This document shows, one piece after another, positions 31,807 through 43,245 of a DNA stretch of 64,000 nucleotides. Each line of letters opens with the position of its first letter. Position 1 is the stretch's first letter. Source of the DNA: Fragilariopsis cylindrus CCMP1102 (Eukaryota; Bacillariophyta; Bacillariophyceae; Bacillariales; Bacillariaceae). The notes beneath the pieces were generated by a model. That model searched no databases. It saw nothing but the letters and a program-made list of their open reading frames with translations, and had not been told where the DNA came from. The translations under genes were made by a program, and so were the position numbers. The stretch is taken from the NCBI GenBank assembly GCA_900095095.1, contig FMBT01000357.1, forward strand, positions 181,292-245,291, in the 5' to 3' direction.

Positions 31807-33105
31807 AAAACATACTGTAGTAACAATAATACTTTATATCTATACATGTCATCACATTACTGTACAACAACAACAACAACAACAACGAAATACATACTGA
31901 ATGAATAAATGAATGAAGATAAACGAATCGAATTGAATTGAATTGAATTTCATTAAACAGAACATAACAGAAAGAAAAAAAAGAAGATGCCCTTTTCATT
32001 TTTTCTTCTGGATCTTGTATTTATTCGATCAGATCAGATCATTGTAAACAGTTTAATATTACATTATTACATAAAAAAAACTCCACATACATATGATTTC
32101 CACTCATTCACAGAAAGAAGACACTTACGTGCCTCTAATTCACATACCCTAACTAGTTACAGTACCGTAGCTTATAATTTTAATCTATGTTGTATGTGAA
32201 CCGTATTGTACAACGCTGTGTCAAACCCTCATCTTTTTAATGACCCACTGCATCAAGCATCATAACGAGCACGAGCAGTGACGTGACTGGAAACGATCCT
32301 TTAGGGCTGCCTCTACTAGTATGCAACATAAGTCAATATCCTATGTTAGTGTGGAGTGTGTGTACGTAATCTAGTTATCATAGAGACGGACGCATAGAGA
32401 GAAAACTAATCGAAAAGTTCTCGCCATTCCATTCCCCAAACGGGAACAAGATTGGATGATGGGATTGAAAACGGGTTTATACTTAATGTAAGACATATAT
32501 GGAAGAGTCATTTTTACTGTTGTATGTAACTTTATGAGATGGTCACATATGCCAAATATCTGATATAAAAGCTTCGGTTCCACAATTAATTACGAAGTAC
32601 AAGGTTATTTTTGAAATTTTTGTTCGTGGGCTTATATCTTGCACAAATATTATTCTTTAACTAATCGTAAAATTCGTCATCATTACTGTAAATTATTATA
32701 TATTTTATGTACTCTTGTCAGATTTTCAATCGATTTTCATCGATTTACGCACCCGATCCTACGTGAAAGTGCAAATAAATCTTGTAAAGAAATTAGAATT
32801 TTTAATTTTTGAACTTGAATATCAAAACGGATGTCTAGCACAAATAAATTGGTGAGTAGAGATAATAGATAATAAATCAATCTTATGAAATCGGGAACCG
32901 CCAATCAAACCAATCACTGATCTTATCTCACGATCAATTCAATTCAAATCAAATCAATTCGAATTAATTCGAATTAATTCGCATATAGACAGCACTGCAT
33001 AATTTTGGACAGACATAATTTTGGAAGGAAAAAGAAGAAGAAGCAAGACGTCATAGTCTACTATAACGAAGAAGAGGAAGAAATACGAAAATAGAAGGAA
33101 TAATA
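31807..33105. other. Intergenic between Pro-Thr paralogs
   Basis: Contains the 3' flank of paralog A (about 31890-32070), repeated after paralog B at about 34950-35200, and the duplicated 5' flank of paralog B (32600-32830). An (AAC)n run is at 31866-31884. No gene seen in 32080-32600. Confidence 0.6.
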
Positions 33106-34888
33106 ATGAAGTTAATCTTGGCCACAGCAGTAGTATTGTTCTTTTGTTCGAATCCGAATTCGAATAATACGAACAACTTCTTTTTTGTTGTTTCACAAGC
33201 AGCAACACCAGCACCAACATTCGCACCTACATTTGCACCAACACAAGCACCAACACAAGCACCAACATTTGCACCCACATTTGCACCCACACAAGCACCA
33301 ACATTTGCACCAACAACAGGTCCATCAAGAGCACCAACACAAGCACCAACACGTGCTCCGACAGAAGCGTACGTTTATGTACTATAAATTTATGACCTTA
33401 TTCGAATTGTCGCTTTATTTGCCTTCCTATATATAATACTCACCCATTTTATTTCTTCTTCGATTTGAACATGATTTTTGCACTATATTACTACTAAAAT
33501 TATTTTATTAATAGACCTACCCTTGCACCAACAGCACAACCAACTGCTCAACCAACTGTAGGACCATCACGTAGCCCTACTGACAAACCAACACCAGGAC
33601 CAACAACCCAACCAACTTTAGCACCGACTGCTCAACCAAGTAAGTTCATATATTTATATTCATCTTTACTGTACTATATTTAGTAGAAACGACGAAGTAT
33701 TTGGATATGTCATGCCATGCGTTACGCTGTACTATACTCATCTATTATTATTTGTTCCTTCCTGCTGTTTATTGTATTATAATAGCTACTGCAGGACCAA
33801 CATTCGTTCCAACAACAGGAACACCAACAACTCCACCAACAACTCCACCAACATTTGCACCAACACTCCCACCAACATTTGCACCAGTTGCACCAGTTGC
33901 ACCAACATTACCACCAACATTATTTCCAACATTTCCACCAACAACACCACCAACATTTGCACCAGTTGCACCAATTGCACCATCTGTATTTACACAACCA
34001 CCTATACCAACACCAACTTATAATGGTCCACCAACATCAACTAATGTAAACTTTGCTGACTTAATACTAGGACCAATTCCAGCATCACAAGGTCGTGATG
34101 ATGGAGATGTACCAGCACCAACGCCAGCTGCATTAGATTGTAAGTTATTTAAGTTAGTTATATTACCTTTTACACTGTATTAACACTCATCCCAACGCAA
34201 CACAACGCAACGCAAACGACGACGATGATGATACGACGTCGCGGTCACAGATGACTGAAAATAAAATTACTTTGAACTGATTTCCATTTCATTTCCATTC
34301 TATTCATTCTTATCTAACCGTTCTACTTTATCTTCATTTTTTGTTTTGTTCTTTTTTCCTAATCTTCCTTGTATGTGTGTCCATATAAATATTTTATTAA
34401 TAGTTATTGCTGGAAATCTCCGACGTCCATCCGATGCTTTTCTTCCTGTTCTGGAGGATCCTACTGACGAAGTGAATGAGGATCCAACTGGAGAACTAAC
34501 TGAGGATCCAACTGGAGAAATGACCGAAAATCCTACTGGAGAAGTTACCGAGGATCCAACTGAAGAAATGACCGAGGATCCTACTGACGAAGTGACCGAG
34601 GTTCCTACTGACGAAGTGACCGAGGGTCCAACTGAAGAAATGACCGAGGATCCTACTAACGAAGTGACTGAGGATCCAACTGAAGAAGTTACCGAGGATC
34701 CTACTGAAGATGTTACCGGGAATTCTACTGAAGCAGTTACCGAGGATCCTACTGACGAAGTGACCGAGGATCCGGCTGACGAAGTGATCGAGGATCCAAC
34801 CGAAGAAGTGACGGAAGATCCTAATGAAGAAGTGACGGAGGATCCAACGATAGTACCTACATCAGAACCTACACCGGAACTGGAGTAG
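33106..34888 (+). CDS. Secreted Pro-Thr repeat protein with acidic repeat tail, paralog B
   Basis: Four exons (33106-33368, 33515-33639, 33786-34139, 34404-34888) splice in frame to 408 residues. A signal peptide (MKLILATAVVLFFCSN) is followed by APTFAPT/QAPT repeats, PTAQPT units, then APVAPTLPPTLFPTFPPTTP and the conserved NFADLILGPIPASQGRD block. The last exon starts AGNLRRPSDAFLPVLEDP and then has about 16 degenerate 8-residue repeats (EDPT[DEG]E[VM]T), strongly acidic, ending PTSEPTPELE. Exon 3 and the start of exon 4 correspond to paralog A, with intron positions and even intron sequence conserved. A positively designed contrast of mucin-like head and polyanionic tail suggests a role in matrix or mineral binding (inference). 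Confidence 0.87.
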
Positions 34889-35445
34889 TAACTTACTTCT
34901 TTACATTACATTACTGTACAAATCCTCCAACAACAAAATACGTACTCGTATTGAACGAATGAACGAATGAATGAACGAGTAAAAACATCGAAATAACAGA
35001 AAAAACAGCACAACAAGAAAAGAAGATAACTGCAAGAATAATATTTTGCTTTTTTTCTTCATTCCATTATTTTTCTTCTTTCTGGATGATCTTGTATCCA
35101 ATCATTCAGTCGATCAGATTAGATCAGATCAGACCACTCATCTATATTTATTCACATCAATTACATTTTACATATATATATCAGTTTAATATTACATTAT
35201 TTCATAAAGACTCTTGACACTTTATACTGAAGTATTATTTCTATATTAATATCTTGTAGAGTCGTAGAGGTGTATCTTTTTTTCTACTGCCTATTGTTTG
35301 ATACACTCGTCATGATTGCCTGTAGTAGGTGCCATTAACATTCACATACACCCGATTCACTCTGCCGATAACAACACATACGTTGGTAAACACTATATTC
35401 CATTGAATTGATTCTTTTTCTTTTTCTTCTTCACCTTCTTCTTTT
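34889..35445. other. Intergenic
   Basis: The 3' flank is shared with paralog A up to about 35210 (GAATGAAC runs, GATCAGAT repeats, TCAGTTTAATATTACATTAT). It then separates converging genes. No frame of interest. Confidence 0.5.
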
Positions 35446-36965
35446 TTACACTCGAAATGGTTGATCTAAAACAAGTTTACGACCAGCACTTAATTGTGGT
35501 ACTTGTGTATACTTACCTTCGAGAGTACGACGCATTTCACGTAATAATTCTGTATACGTTAAAATTTGTTGTTTTTCACCTTTGCGATGTTTCTTTAATG
35601 TATGTATTAATGCATACGACATTGCACCAGACGATATACCATTAATTTTTGTATCTGCAGATGTTTGATCATCTTTACAACCACTAAACATAATAACATC
35701 CGCTTGAGTTTGATTTGTTTCCATAACTTTAGCTTTTGCACTATCTTGTTTTGTTTCATTCCCTAATGCACTTTGTACTAAATTAGTTATCTCAGTTTTG
35801 AATATTTGTTTTGTTTCTTTTTTGTTGCCGTCCAATAAAAAACGTGTCCCAGCAGCCACGAGTGTTGCAATTGATTGATTTTTATCATTTTCAATAATTT
35901 CTAAATTACCATTTATGTTATATGTAAATGGTAGATCCATTATTGATTCTGAATGACAACAATCAAATATTGCTGTTAATCGTACACCTTTTTTGAGCTT
36001 TCTACATAATACATCATGCACATCATCATCAATAATTTGTCCAGATTTTTGATGATCCACTGGTACTAATGTTTGATCGTATCCGGATGCTTCTGTACCA
36101 TCTAAATTTTTAACCTTACTACCATGTCCTGAATAATGTAATAATAATGAATCACCACTCTTTGCACCCTTTATTAACCATCGGAATGCTGACAAAATAT
36201 TTTTACGTGTCGGGACATAATTTGTTTCAGGTTCGGCACGTTTATCATCTGTTAATATCATTATATCATCAATCTTGATGTTAGTTGTATGGGGAGAGGG
36301 AAATGCAGGCGTAGATAGAATCAAAGAGAAGAGAATTTTTTAAATTAGTGAAACATGGCGGCAAGTCACCTTCAAAACGAACGACCGAAAGAAGAACAAA
36401 AAGTAACATCCGATTATTGATCCAAGTATATACGTTGGAGTTCTCCCAAAAATAAATCGAGAAAAACTTACATGATAATGACTTCTAAAGAAATTCTTAA
36501 TATTAATTACATCATTGATGCAACCTCTATATCATGAGTACGAAAGAGGAGGAAAGAGTTAGAGAGAGAGAGGGAGGGGAAAAGTTGGATATAATTACTG
36601 TGATTTTGTAGCGACATTACGCCGTTACCATGGCATTATGACACGTATACTGTCCAGTTCTTTCAATTATATAACAAAAATAAATACAAACACAATAATA
36701 CTGTAACTTACTTTAATTCATTCTTTTGTCCAATATAATTAATACCAATAAATACTGCACGACGACGGCCACTGATCTTATGCAATTTTTCTGTAGTTTT
36801 ATTTCCACTATTACCGAGTACTTTCTTATTACTGGAAGATGAACTACTATTACTAGTATCAGTAGTATCTTTTTGTGGATAACGTTCATTCAAATTTTTT
36901 AAAGTCAATTCTTCTACTTTATTTGCAACATCCCCTGCATACTTTTTACCAAGTTGTCCAAGCAT
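35446..36965 (-). CDS. Metacaspase (type I-like, short N-terminus)
   Basis: Three exons (36965-36712, 36526-36472, 36273-35446) splice exactly to 378 residues. The p20 region has RRRAVFIGINY, the small exon KGCINDVINIKNFFRSHY, MILTDD, then the catalytic His in LLHYSGHGS (about His153) and the catalytic Cys in IFDCCHSES (about Cys209). The p10-like region has MFSGCKDDQTSADTKI, GAMSYALIHTL and QLSAGRKLVLDQPF. Metacaspases are Ca2+-activated Cys proteases cleaving after Arg/Lys; acidic residues before and after the Cys fit this pocket. The 65-residue N-terminus lacks a zinc-finger or Pro-rich prodomain, and p20 precedes p10, unlike type III. Likely cytosolic, in stress responses or programmed cell death. 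Confidence 0.93.
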
Positions 36966-37677
36966 TATTATATTTGTTTATTCTTATTTATTATTGTCGC
37001 TCTGTACGGTAGTAGTAGTTTTGAATAATTGAATTTTTTATATATTTAAATGTTATGCATGAATGATTTGAAATTCTTTTTCTCGTCGTCGTGGCTGTCA
37101 CCGATCCTGCATCGGACGGAATGAATAACATGCCAATCCGCTACCAGTAGTAATCCGCCATGAACAATCATGAATGATGAATGCATGTGAGCGAGGACGT
37201 GAACCTTACAGTTCGAGATCTTTCTTTCGCTCTGCTTTATTCAGAATTCCCTTCTTTCACATCGCATCATGTCACGCGCGACAATGATGCATCATCGCTC
37301 CCTGGGCCTCCTTTTAGAATTTGGATCTTAGCGCTATGTCTGTCCGTCCCAGAGATCCACAAATTAAGTCATGCATGTGCGGCGCCGTTGCGTACTATGC
37401 GTGATTAGATGTTTTTGTACTGTAGCCAAGAATGACAAATCGCTTACTGAGTCGAGTCAGTCGAGTGAGATCTTTTCTTGAAATGTGTTATGAATAAAGC
37501 ACGGAAGCGAATGTCAAAAAAAAGCACGAGCAAAAAATGCAAAAAAAGAAAATTTGGACCGCTAAGTTACCGGCATGTGTCATGAAGAAGAATGAATGAA
37601 TCAATCATCGACAATAACACCAAAGAAACTCTGAAACTCTGAACTCTGGAACACATAGATATCTATCTTCAAAAAAA
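36966..37677. other. Divergent promoter region
   Basis: About 710 bp separate the metacaspase and MsrA starts. There are GC-richer words around 37080-37140 and 37180-37330 but no supported gene; a 75-codon frame at 37181-37408 lacks features. Confidence 0.45.
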
Positions 37678-38155
37678 ATGGGACCAACTTGTAGCAAATC
37701 TCCAACGACAATACAAACGACAACAACAACGACAACAAAACAGCTAACAAAAAACAACAACAAGGATAACGACAGTAACAACAGCAATAACAAAATTAGT
37801 ACTATGGCACCTATAGCTTCTACGTTAGCACTCGGTGCAGGGTACGTTATTTAATTTTTTTGGTTCGTACGTTTTTTTATTTAGATATCTACTAGTATTG
37901 CGTGTGGATTTAGTAACACTATATCTCTGTCTTTATCTCTATCTCTTCATTAATCTCTGCACTCTTGTGTTGTCTACATATCACACGGTACGTCGTGCCC
38001 CCCCCCCCCCCCCCCCACAAATAATAATAATATTATACACAAGATGTTACTGGGGAACTGAAAAATATATTGTAAAAGATTTTCAAAAAAAGTATCCAGG
38101 TTGTATCGCAAATGCAAAAGGTACGTATGTTACCATCATATTGCACCGCTGTCGT

Positions 38156-38186
<31 letters not shown>

Positions 38187-38778
38187 CGTTTGTTGTTGTT
38201 GCTGAATGATATGAAAAAAAATCATACCGTACCGTACAAATTACTTGTACTTACTTTCTCTATCACGTTCTCTCTCTCTCTCTCTCTATCTACAAAAATA
38301 AGTTGGATTTATGAGTCCAGATATAAATGCAATGAAAAATCCATCGTATCGTCAAGTATGTTCTGGTTCTACTGGACATGTTGAAGTATTAAATATTGAA
38401 TTAACTTCAAAAGCATCGGAAACAACAGAAATCTTTGAAGAGATGATCAAACATTTTTTTCTGTTTCATGATCCAACAACATTAAATAAACAAGGGAATG
38501 ATGCTGGTACACAATATGGTAGTGTAATCTTTACTTCCGACGAGACACAAACACAAATTGCAAATAAAGTGAAGAATGAACTACAAGGTTATATTGATAC
38601 TAAAAAAGTCAAAACAAATTATTTAAAATCGAAAATTGAAACATTAATTACAGATTATACAACATTTTATGTTGCCGAAAAAGGTCATCAAGAATATTTA
38701 GATAAAAATCCATCAGGATATTGTAATCATCGTTATAGATTTAAAATCTGGCCATTATCATCTGATGCTGAATTATGA
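37678..38778 (+). CDS. msrA: Peptide methionine sulfoxide reductase A
   Basis: Three exons (37678-37841, 38044-38120, 38303-38778) join in phase to 238 residues. The catalytic motif is GAGCYWGTEKY (Cys56), where most MsrA have GCFWG; Tyr replaces Phe. Further family blocks: QVCSGSTGHVEVLNIEL, FFLFHDPTTLNKQGND, GTQYGSVIF and AEKGHQEYLDKNPSGYC with a late Cys that could act in recycling. The enzyme reduces methionine-S-sulfoxide in proteins using thioredoxin. The N-terminal ~42 residues are Thr/Asn/Lys-rich with no clear signal; a second Met (about 43) starts the conserved part, so the cytosol is the likely location. Intron 1 holds a 19-C run and intron 2 a TTG repeat. Confidence 0.93.
37998..38016. 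repeat. C19 homopolymer in MsrA intron 1
   Basis: Nineteen consecutive C, 26 bases before the acceptor AAG of exon 2. Confidence 0.9.
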
Positions 38779-39051
38779 TATAAAAAAGAAACAAACAAAC
38801 AAACGAAGATACAAAAGAAGTTCTTTGTGACGAAAGCAAGTAAATGTGTATAAAAATAATAATGATATAGCACCTGCTACTCTAATTTGATAAATGAAGA
38901 TGGCGAACGTACTACGTTGGCATATACTGTAGTACTGTAACGGCAATATTTGGTGACGAGATGGTAGGTCCTAATAAATTAATTGTAGTAGTCGTAATAA
39001 AAAACAAGAATAGGTCTAATCATATAACATATCCTACAGTAGTTGAATCTG

Positions 39052-39088
<37 letters not shown>

Positions 39089-40010
39089 GACGACATATAG
39101 AAATGCAATGTTGTTTTCTTATTTCAAGTCAATTGGTGGTAGTCAGTATTATTACCTTAGTCTGCCATGTAGCTACACCAATTTTTATCTTTAGTGTGTG
39201 TTTACATTCTTTTCAATGGGAACTACAAAAACATGTAATGATGAACGACGTGTGCCAGCATTGTTGCTGTGAGGACGATCACGATCACGATCACTATTAC
39301 GACGTTGTGCTTGTTGATGGTTTTTCGTCATCTTCGACAGCTGTCGTCGTCCTTTGCTTTGCTGCTCATTATTGTACCGTCGACTGCGTATTATTCGCAG
39401 TACAGTATTACGTGAAGAAACGAAACGAAAAAAACGAAAAAAAAAGAAACGAAACGAAACGAAACGACGATGCTGGAAGAGAAAAAGAAATGAAATGAAA
39501 CGCCGAGAAGAAGAGGAAATTCTTCAAATCTTTGAAATCTTAACTTCTTCTTTTGACTCTTTTGTAGTCGCACAAGCTTTTCACTACGGGATAGAGTCGA
39601 ACTTTTCGTCTAGGACTTTGGAATCGGTCCCTCCCGATTTTGATTATCTAAAAACGATCGTGATCGAAGCTTGACACTAGTGAAAGAAACTGATTCACCT
39701 GATGTCGGTGGAAGTTTTAATATGATGAATGATGACATACTAACTGATAATATATTAGAAAAAGATAAATATGTACGATAAAGTATTAGTTCAATTTAAA
39801 TAATATTCGTACTACTATATGTATTATTATATGCCAACTTTTTTCTGATCTGAATTATTATTTGTAATATTAAATGTACACTGACTGGTGTTTTTCTAAT
39901 GTGTATCTTCCTTTTTTTACTTTTTATTGATTGATTGATTGATTGTTTGATGATGACGAATAAGCAATGTTGGTCTTACATTTTTTTATCTTGGTAGTTC
40001 TTCCTCTTCT
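38779..40010. other. Intergenic with possible terminal exon
   Basis: (TA)n lies at 39056-39085. Bases 39500-39675 and 39676-39780 have coding-like stretches in two frames (PDFDYLKTIVIEA, then LVKETDSPDVGGSFNMMNDD to a TAA at 39778). These could be the end of a small plus-strand gene with one frame break, but no start or family is recognisable. An AAACG-rich purine run is at 39415-39470. Confidence 0.35.
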
Positions 40011-41076
40011 TCATGGAGCTACAGGAAGAGGAACATTTGTTACCACGTTAATCTTTTGGGTAATATATCCAGCTTGTGGGGCGCTTGCATTGATTGTTTC
40101 TGTAAATTCGTTGGCAGGTGTTAAAGTACTACCCGTAATAGTTGTAACATCAACATATCCAACAGCACCAACGAACAAACCAGTACCACCAATGATAGTT
40201 CCTGGATAGCTTGGCGGTAATGAAGGAACAATTGAACCTGGATTATTTGGAGAAATGATATTATCCGTATCACTTTCCAAAATGCAAACCAAGTTGTTGA
40301 AACATAACCCTGAACCACAGGCACCGCGTTGTTTGGCAACTTACGCCATTACAGGACAATACCACCCGAACAGACCGGTGAATTACATTGAGCATCTATG
40401 GTGCAAGAGGTGGAGTTTGAACCCCATCAAAAGTAGTAGGAGAAAAAAGAACTTGTTCCAATGGATTAAAAACAAATTTAGATCCAGCATAAATGGCTAA
40501 ACAATTGTATCCACCACCACCTAAACATAAGTTTAGTAAACATGAATGTCCTAAAATTAGAGCTCCTCTAACTTGTGTTGCAACACATTCACCATTAAAG
40601 AAGAATCCTGGATCCTTTTGTGGAATGAACTTAGGTTGACGTTGTCCAGCAAATTGTCCGCGTGGACCAGTACCAGAAGTATCTGCTCCAGAAGTATCAT
40701 CAAGAAAATTATCAGCTGCAGATGTACCCAAACGATCAACAATTTGTACATCCGCTGGATCATAAATACCACCTGATTGGAGTGTTGATGAACCTAACAA
40801 ATTAAGATCACCCAAATCTTCAGGAACAATACTCTGTTGTTGAGGAATAACAAAAGCAAAATCTTGTGGTCTAGTAATACAAACATACCCACGTGAAAAG
40901 ACTAGACCAGCATTGTCTGCTTGAAGTTGACGTTCAGCTCTATCTTTGCGCATCTTTTCTCGTGCACGTAACTTCAATTCATTCCCCTCAACACCTTTGA
41001 TGGTGGAGCAACAGAAGGCAGTAAGACCTACCAAAAGGTATGTGATCATGGTAACAGTAGAACCAGTAAGCTTCAT
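40011..41076 (-). CDS. Secreted protein of unknown function, frameshifted C-terminus
   Basis: ATG 41076 gives a signal peptide (ITYLLVGLTAFCCSTIKGVE) then a basic ELKLRAREKMRKDRAERQLQ segment and 160 residues without a recognised domain (YVCITRPQDFAFVIPQ, CVATQVRGALILGHSCLLNL, SKFVFNPLEQVLFSPTTF). The first frame stops at 40396. Coding-like sequence continues in other frames as DAQCNSPVCSGG, CNGVSCQTT, then RGACGSGLCFNNLVCILESD and a final 80 residues (TIIGGTGLFVGAVGYVDVTT..) ending at 40011. At least three one-base shifts are needed between 40290 and 40400. The Cys-rich segment and extracellular composition suggest a secreted protein. Damaged gene or assembly indels. Confidence 0.6.
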
Positions 41077-42052
41077 GATGTAGTGATGATGATGATGATG
41101 ATGATTATGATGATTGATTTACGTTGTTAAATAAACATGAATTGTATACGAAAAATTTAATTGTGAGGTTATCATCTGTTTGTTTTTGCGGTGTCTTTTT
41201 TTAATTTTACTTTTGGATTTACATCAAAAAAAACACACCCACACCCACTGACTACCGTACGGTACAACACAACGAATGACTGATTTTTTTTTTGGCAAAA
41301 TGAAGGAAATTCAATTTATGCGTAATTCAAGATTAGGCCCTTATTCATCGCCACTCCGCTCTGATCGGCTCGTTTTTCGCGCGACGAATGAAATACTAGT
41401 ACATGCGCGCGAGTAGTATTATTAGTATTTAAGGATTGAACATAACATTTATATATATAGATATAAGCTATAAATAAAGCAATCACGAGTGGTCAATTAT
41501 GAAAAAACTAAAACGTCAGCACGCACTAGTACATGCGCGCGGGAATTAGTATTACTATTTTAATGAATGCAGGAACAGAATATTATTTGAATGACATAGA
41601 CATATAAGCTATAAATAAAGTAATCACGAGTGTCTCACTCTTAAAAAAAAAAAATGTACTAAGCACGTACGTACGTCGTACAGTAATTTTAGAAGCACGA
41701 ACCAACTCCTGCACTCTCAGTCCCGTGTGCGTGTGATAGATCACAAGCAAGTAAATACATTAAGTTAGGACGTAAAAAGTTCGATTGCAGTACCGTACCG
41801 GTATATATCATGTCAAAAACCGATCTACTGTACATCACAAGTACCAAGTACACAGAGTACAGAGTACAAGTACAAAAAAAAAAAAAAAAAAAGTACAGAG
41901 TACAAGTACCAAGTACAAGCACCAGACGACGAGACGAAACGACGACAGGAAAGAATATAGAAATAGAAATATAATATAACATCATTTTGTATAGAAATTT
42001 GATATCCATCGATTCATTCATTCAATCGAATCACCTATAGAAATAACATATA
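41077..42052. other. Intergenic, simple repeats
   Basis: (GAT)n at about 41083-41104, GTACAGAGTACAAGTACC repeats at 41835-41925, and A17 near 41875-41891. The tandem duplication 41395-41632 is listed separately. A (GACAAT)n run begins the next coding region. Confidence 0.6.
41395..41632 (+). repeat. Tandem duplication of ~100 bp
   Basis: Copies 41395-41491 and 41525-41632 both start ACTAGTACATGCGCGCG, contain AGTATTA(T/C).AGTATTT-like text and end ATAAGCTATAAATAAAG.AATCACGAGTG. The element lies between divergent genes, so it may be promoter sequence. Confidence 0.8.
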
Positions 42053-43245
42053 ATGACGGACAATGACAATGACAATGACAATGACACTGACAATAATACT
42101 GCATTAGTATTCGTGAACATTGTGTTTGCCAAAGGTATTGGATATCTAATTGGTATTGGTTCATTACTGTTATATACACCAATTGCTATACGAATATGTC
42201 GTCAACAACATGCGAATGGATTAGTAATATCGACATGGTGGTTAAAATTAATCAGTTATATCTTCAGTGATATCTTTTATACAAGGTAAGAAGATAATGT
42301 ACACGTATACACGTACACGTCACGTCACGCTTAGCAATTATAAGCTAGCTGGCTTATCTTATTGCTTACAATCGTTTTTAATGAAAGAAAATCTTTTTAC
42401 TCCAAACGCCTTTTCTCACTTTTCTCTCTCTCACTTTTTCTCACTCAAAATTCCAAAACACACCCACACCAAATTTAAAAAAAAAAATGTTATAAAAGAA
42501 AACATTATATATTAAGTACATGGTTTGAAACATTTATTATAACAATAGAATCCACAGTAGTATTATTTTTAGTTGCCTATTATCAACAACAAATGTTTAA
42601 TTTATATCCATTTTGGTGTATGGTTTTTATTTTTATCATTGTGAGTATATATGGTTTTACTCCATCTGGTGCCTCCATACAACTAATATCTTTGGACAAT
42701 TATTTTCCGCAATTATTTATACTACAGCATTAGTACCCCAATTTCATTATAATTATTCCAATAGTAGTAAAGGTGATTATTCACCCATTACCTGTATATT
42801 AGCTGGTGTTGGTTGTACTATACGATTATATACAACGATTGTACTCAATAATAGTGATCCGATATTACTGATATCATTTTTGTGTGCCATGATCATTAAT
42901 TTTTTATTATTATTCCAAATTATCTATTATGGTCTATATATGGAAGGTTTGACATTAAAACAAGTATTGACATCCGATATCATAACTACTACTACTACTA
43001 CTACTAATACTACACCTGACGATCATCCTTCGTTTATAATCCAAGACGACGAATTGAATGACGTAGATTATTATTCCAATGGTGGTGCAACATCAAGAAC
43101 AAGAATTGATTTACAATTAGGAGATGTACACTCATCATCACCATCAAATAATAACGATAATGATAATAATAATGTACATCCCGAACAATGTGGAATACAA
43201 CAAACAACACAAAATCATCATCATCATCGTCATCAATTTTCTTGA
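42053..43245 (+). CDS. MPDU1-like PQ-loop membrane protein, one frame break
   Basis: Exon 1 (42053-42285) and exon 2 (42517-43245) join in phase. MPDU1/Lec35 proteins are ER membrane proteins needed for use of dolichol-linked mannose and glucose in glycan synthesis. Seen: AKGIGYLIGIGSLLLYTPIA with first PQ-loop-like TPIAIRI, GLVISTWWLKLISY, a helix VVLFLVAYYQQQMF, then in a shifted frame ALVPQFHYNYSNSSKGDYSP (second PQ loop) and helices LAGVGCTIRLYTTI and IINFLLLFQIIYYG. One missing base near 42700 (TTTG|GACAATT) restores a single frame. About seven helices fit the family. The ~85-residue C-terminal tail is Thr/Asn/Asp/His-rich, longer than usual. A general SWEET/PQ-loop transporter is the alternative. 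Confidence 0.78.

Noticed and set aside
35446-36965. Type III metacaspase (p10 before p20)
   Set aside because: The His/Cys p20 region clearly precedes the p10-like region in the spliced protein.
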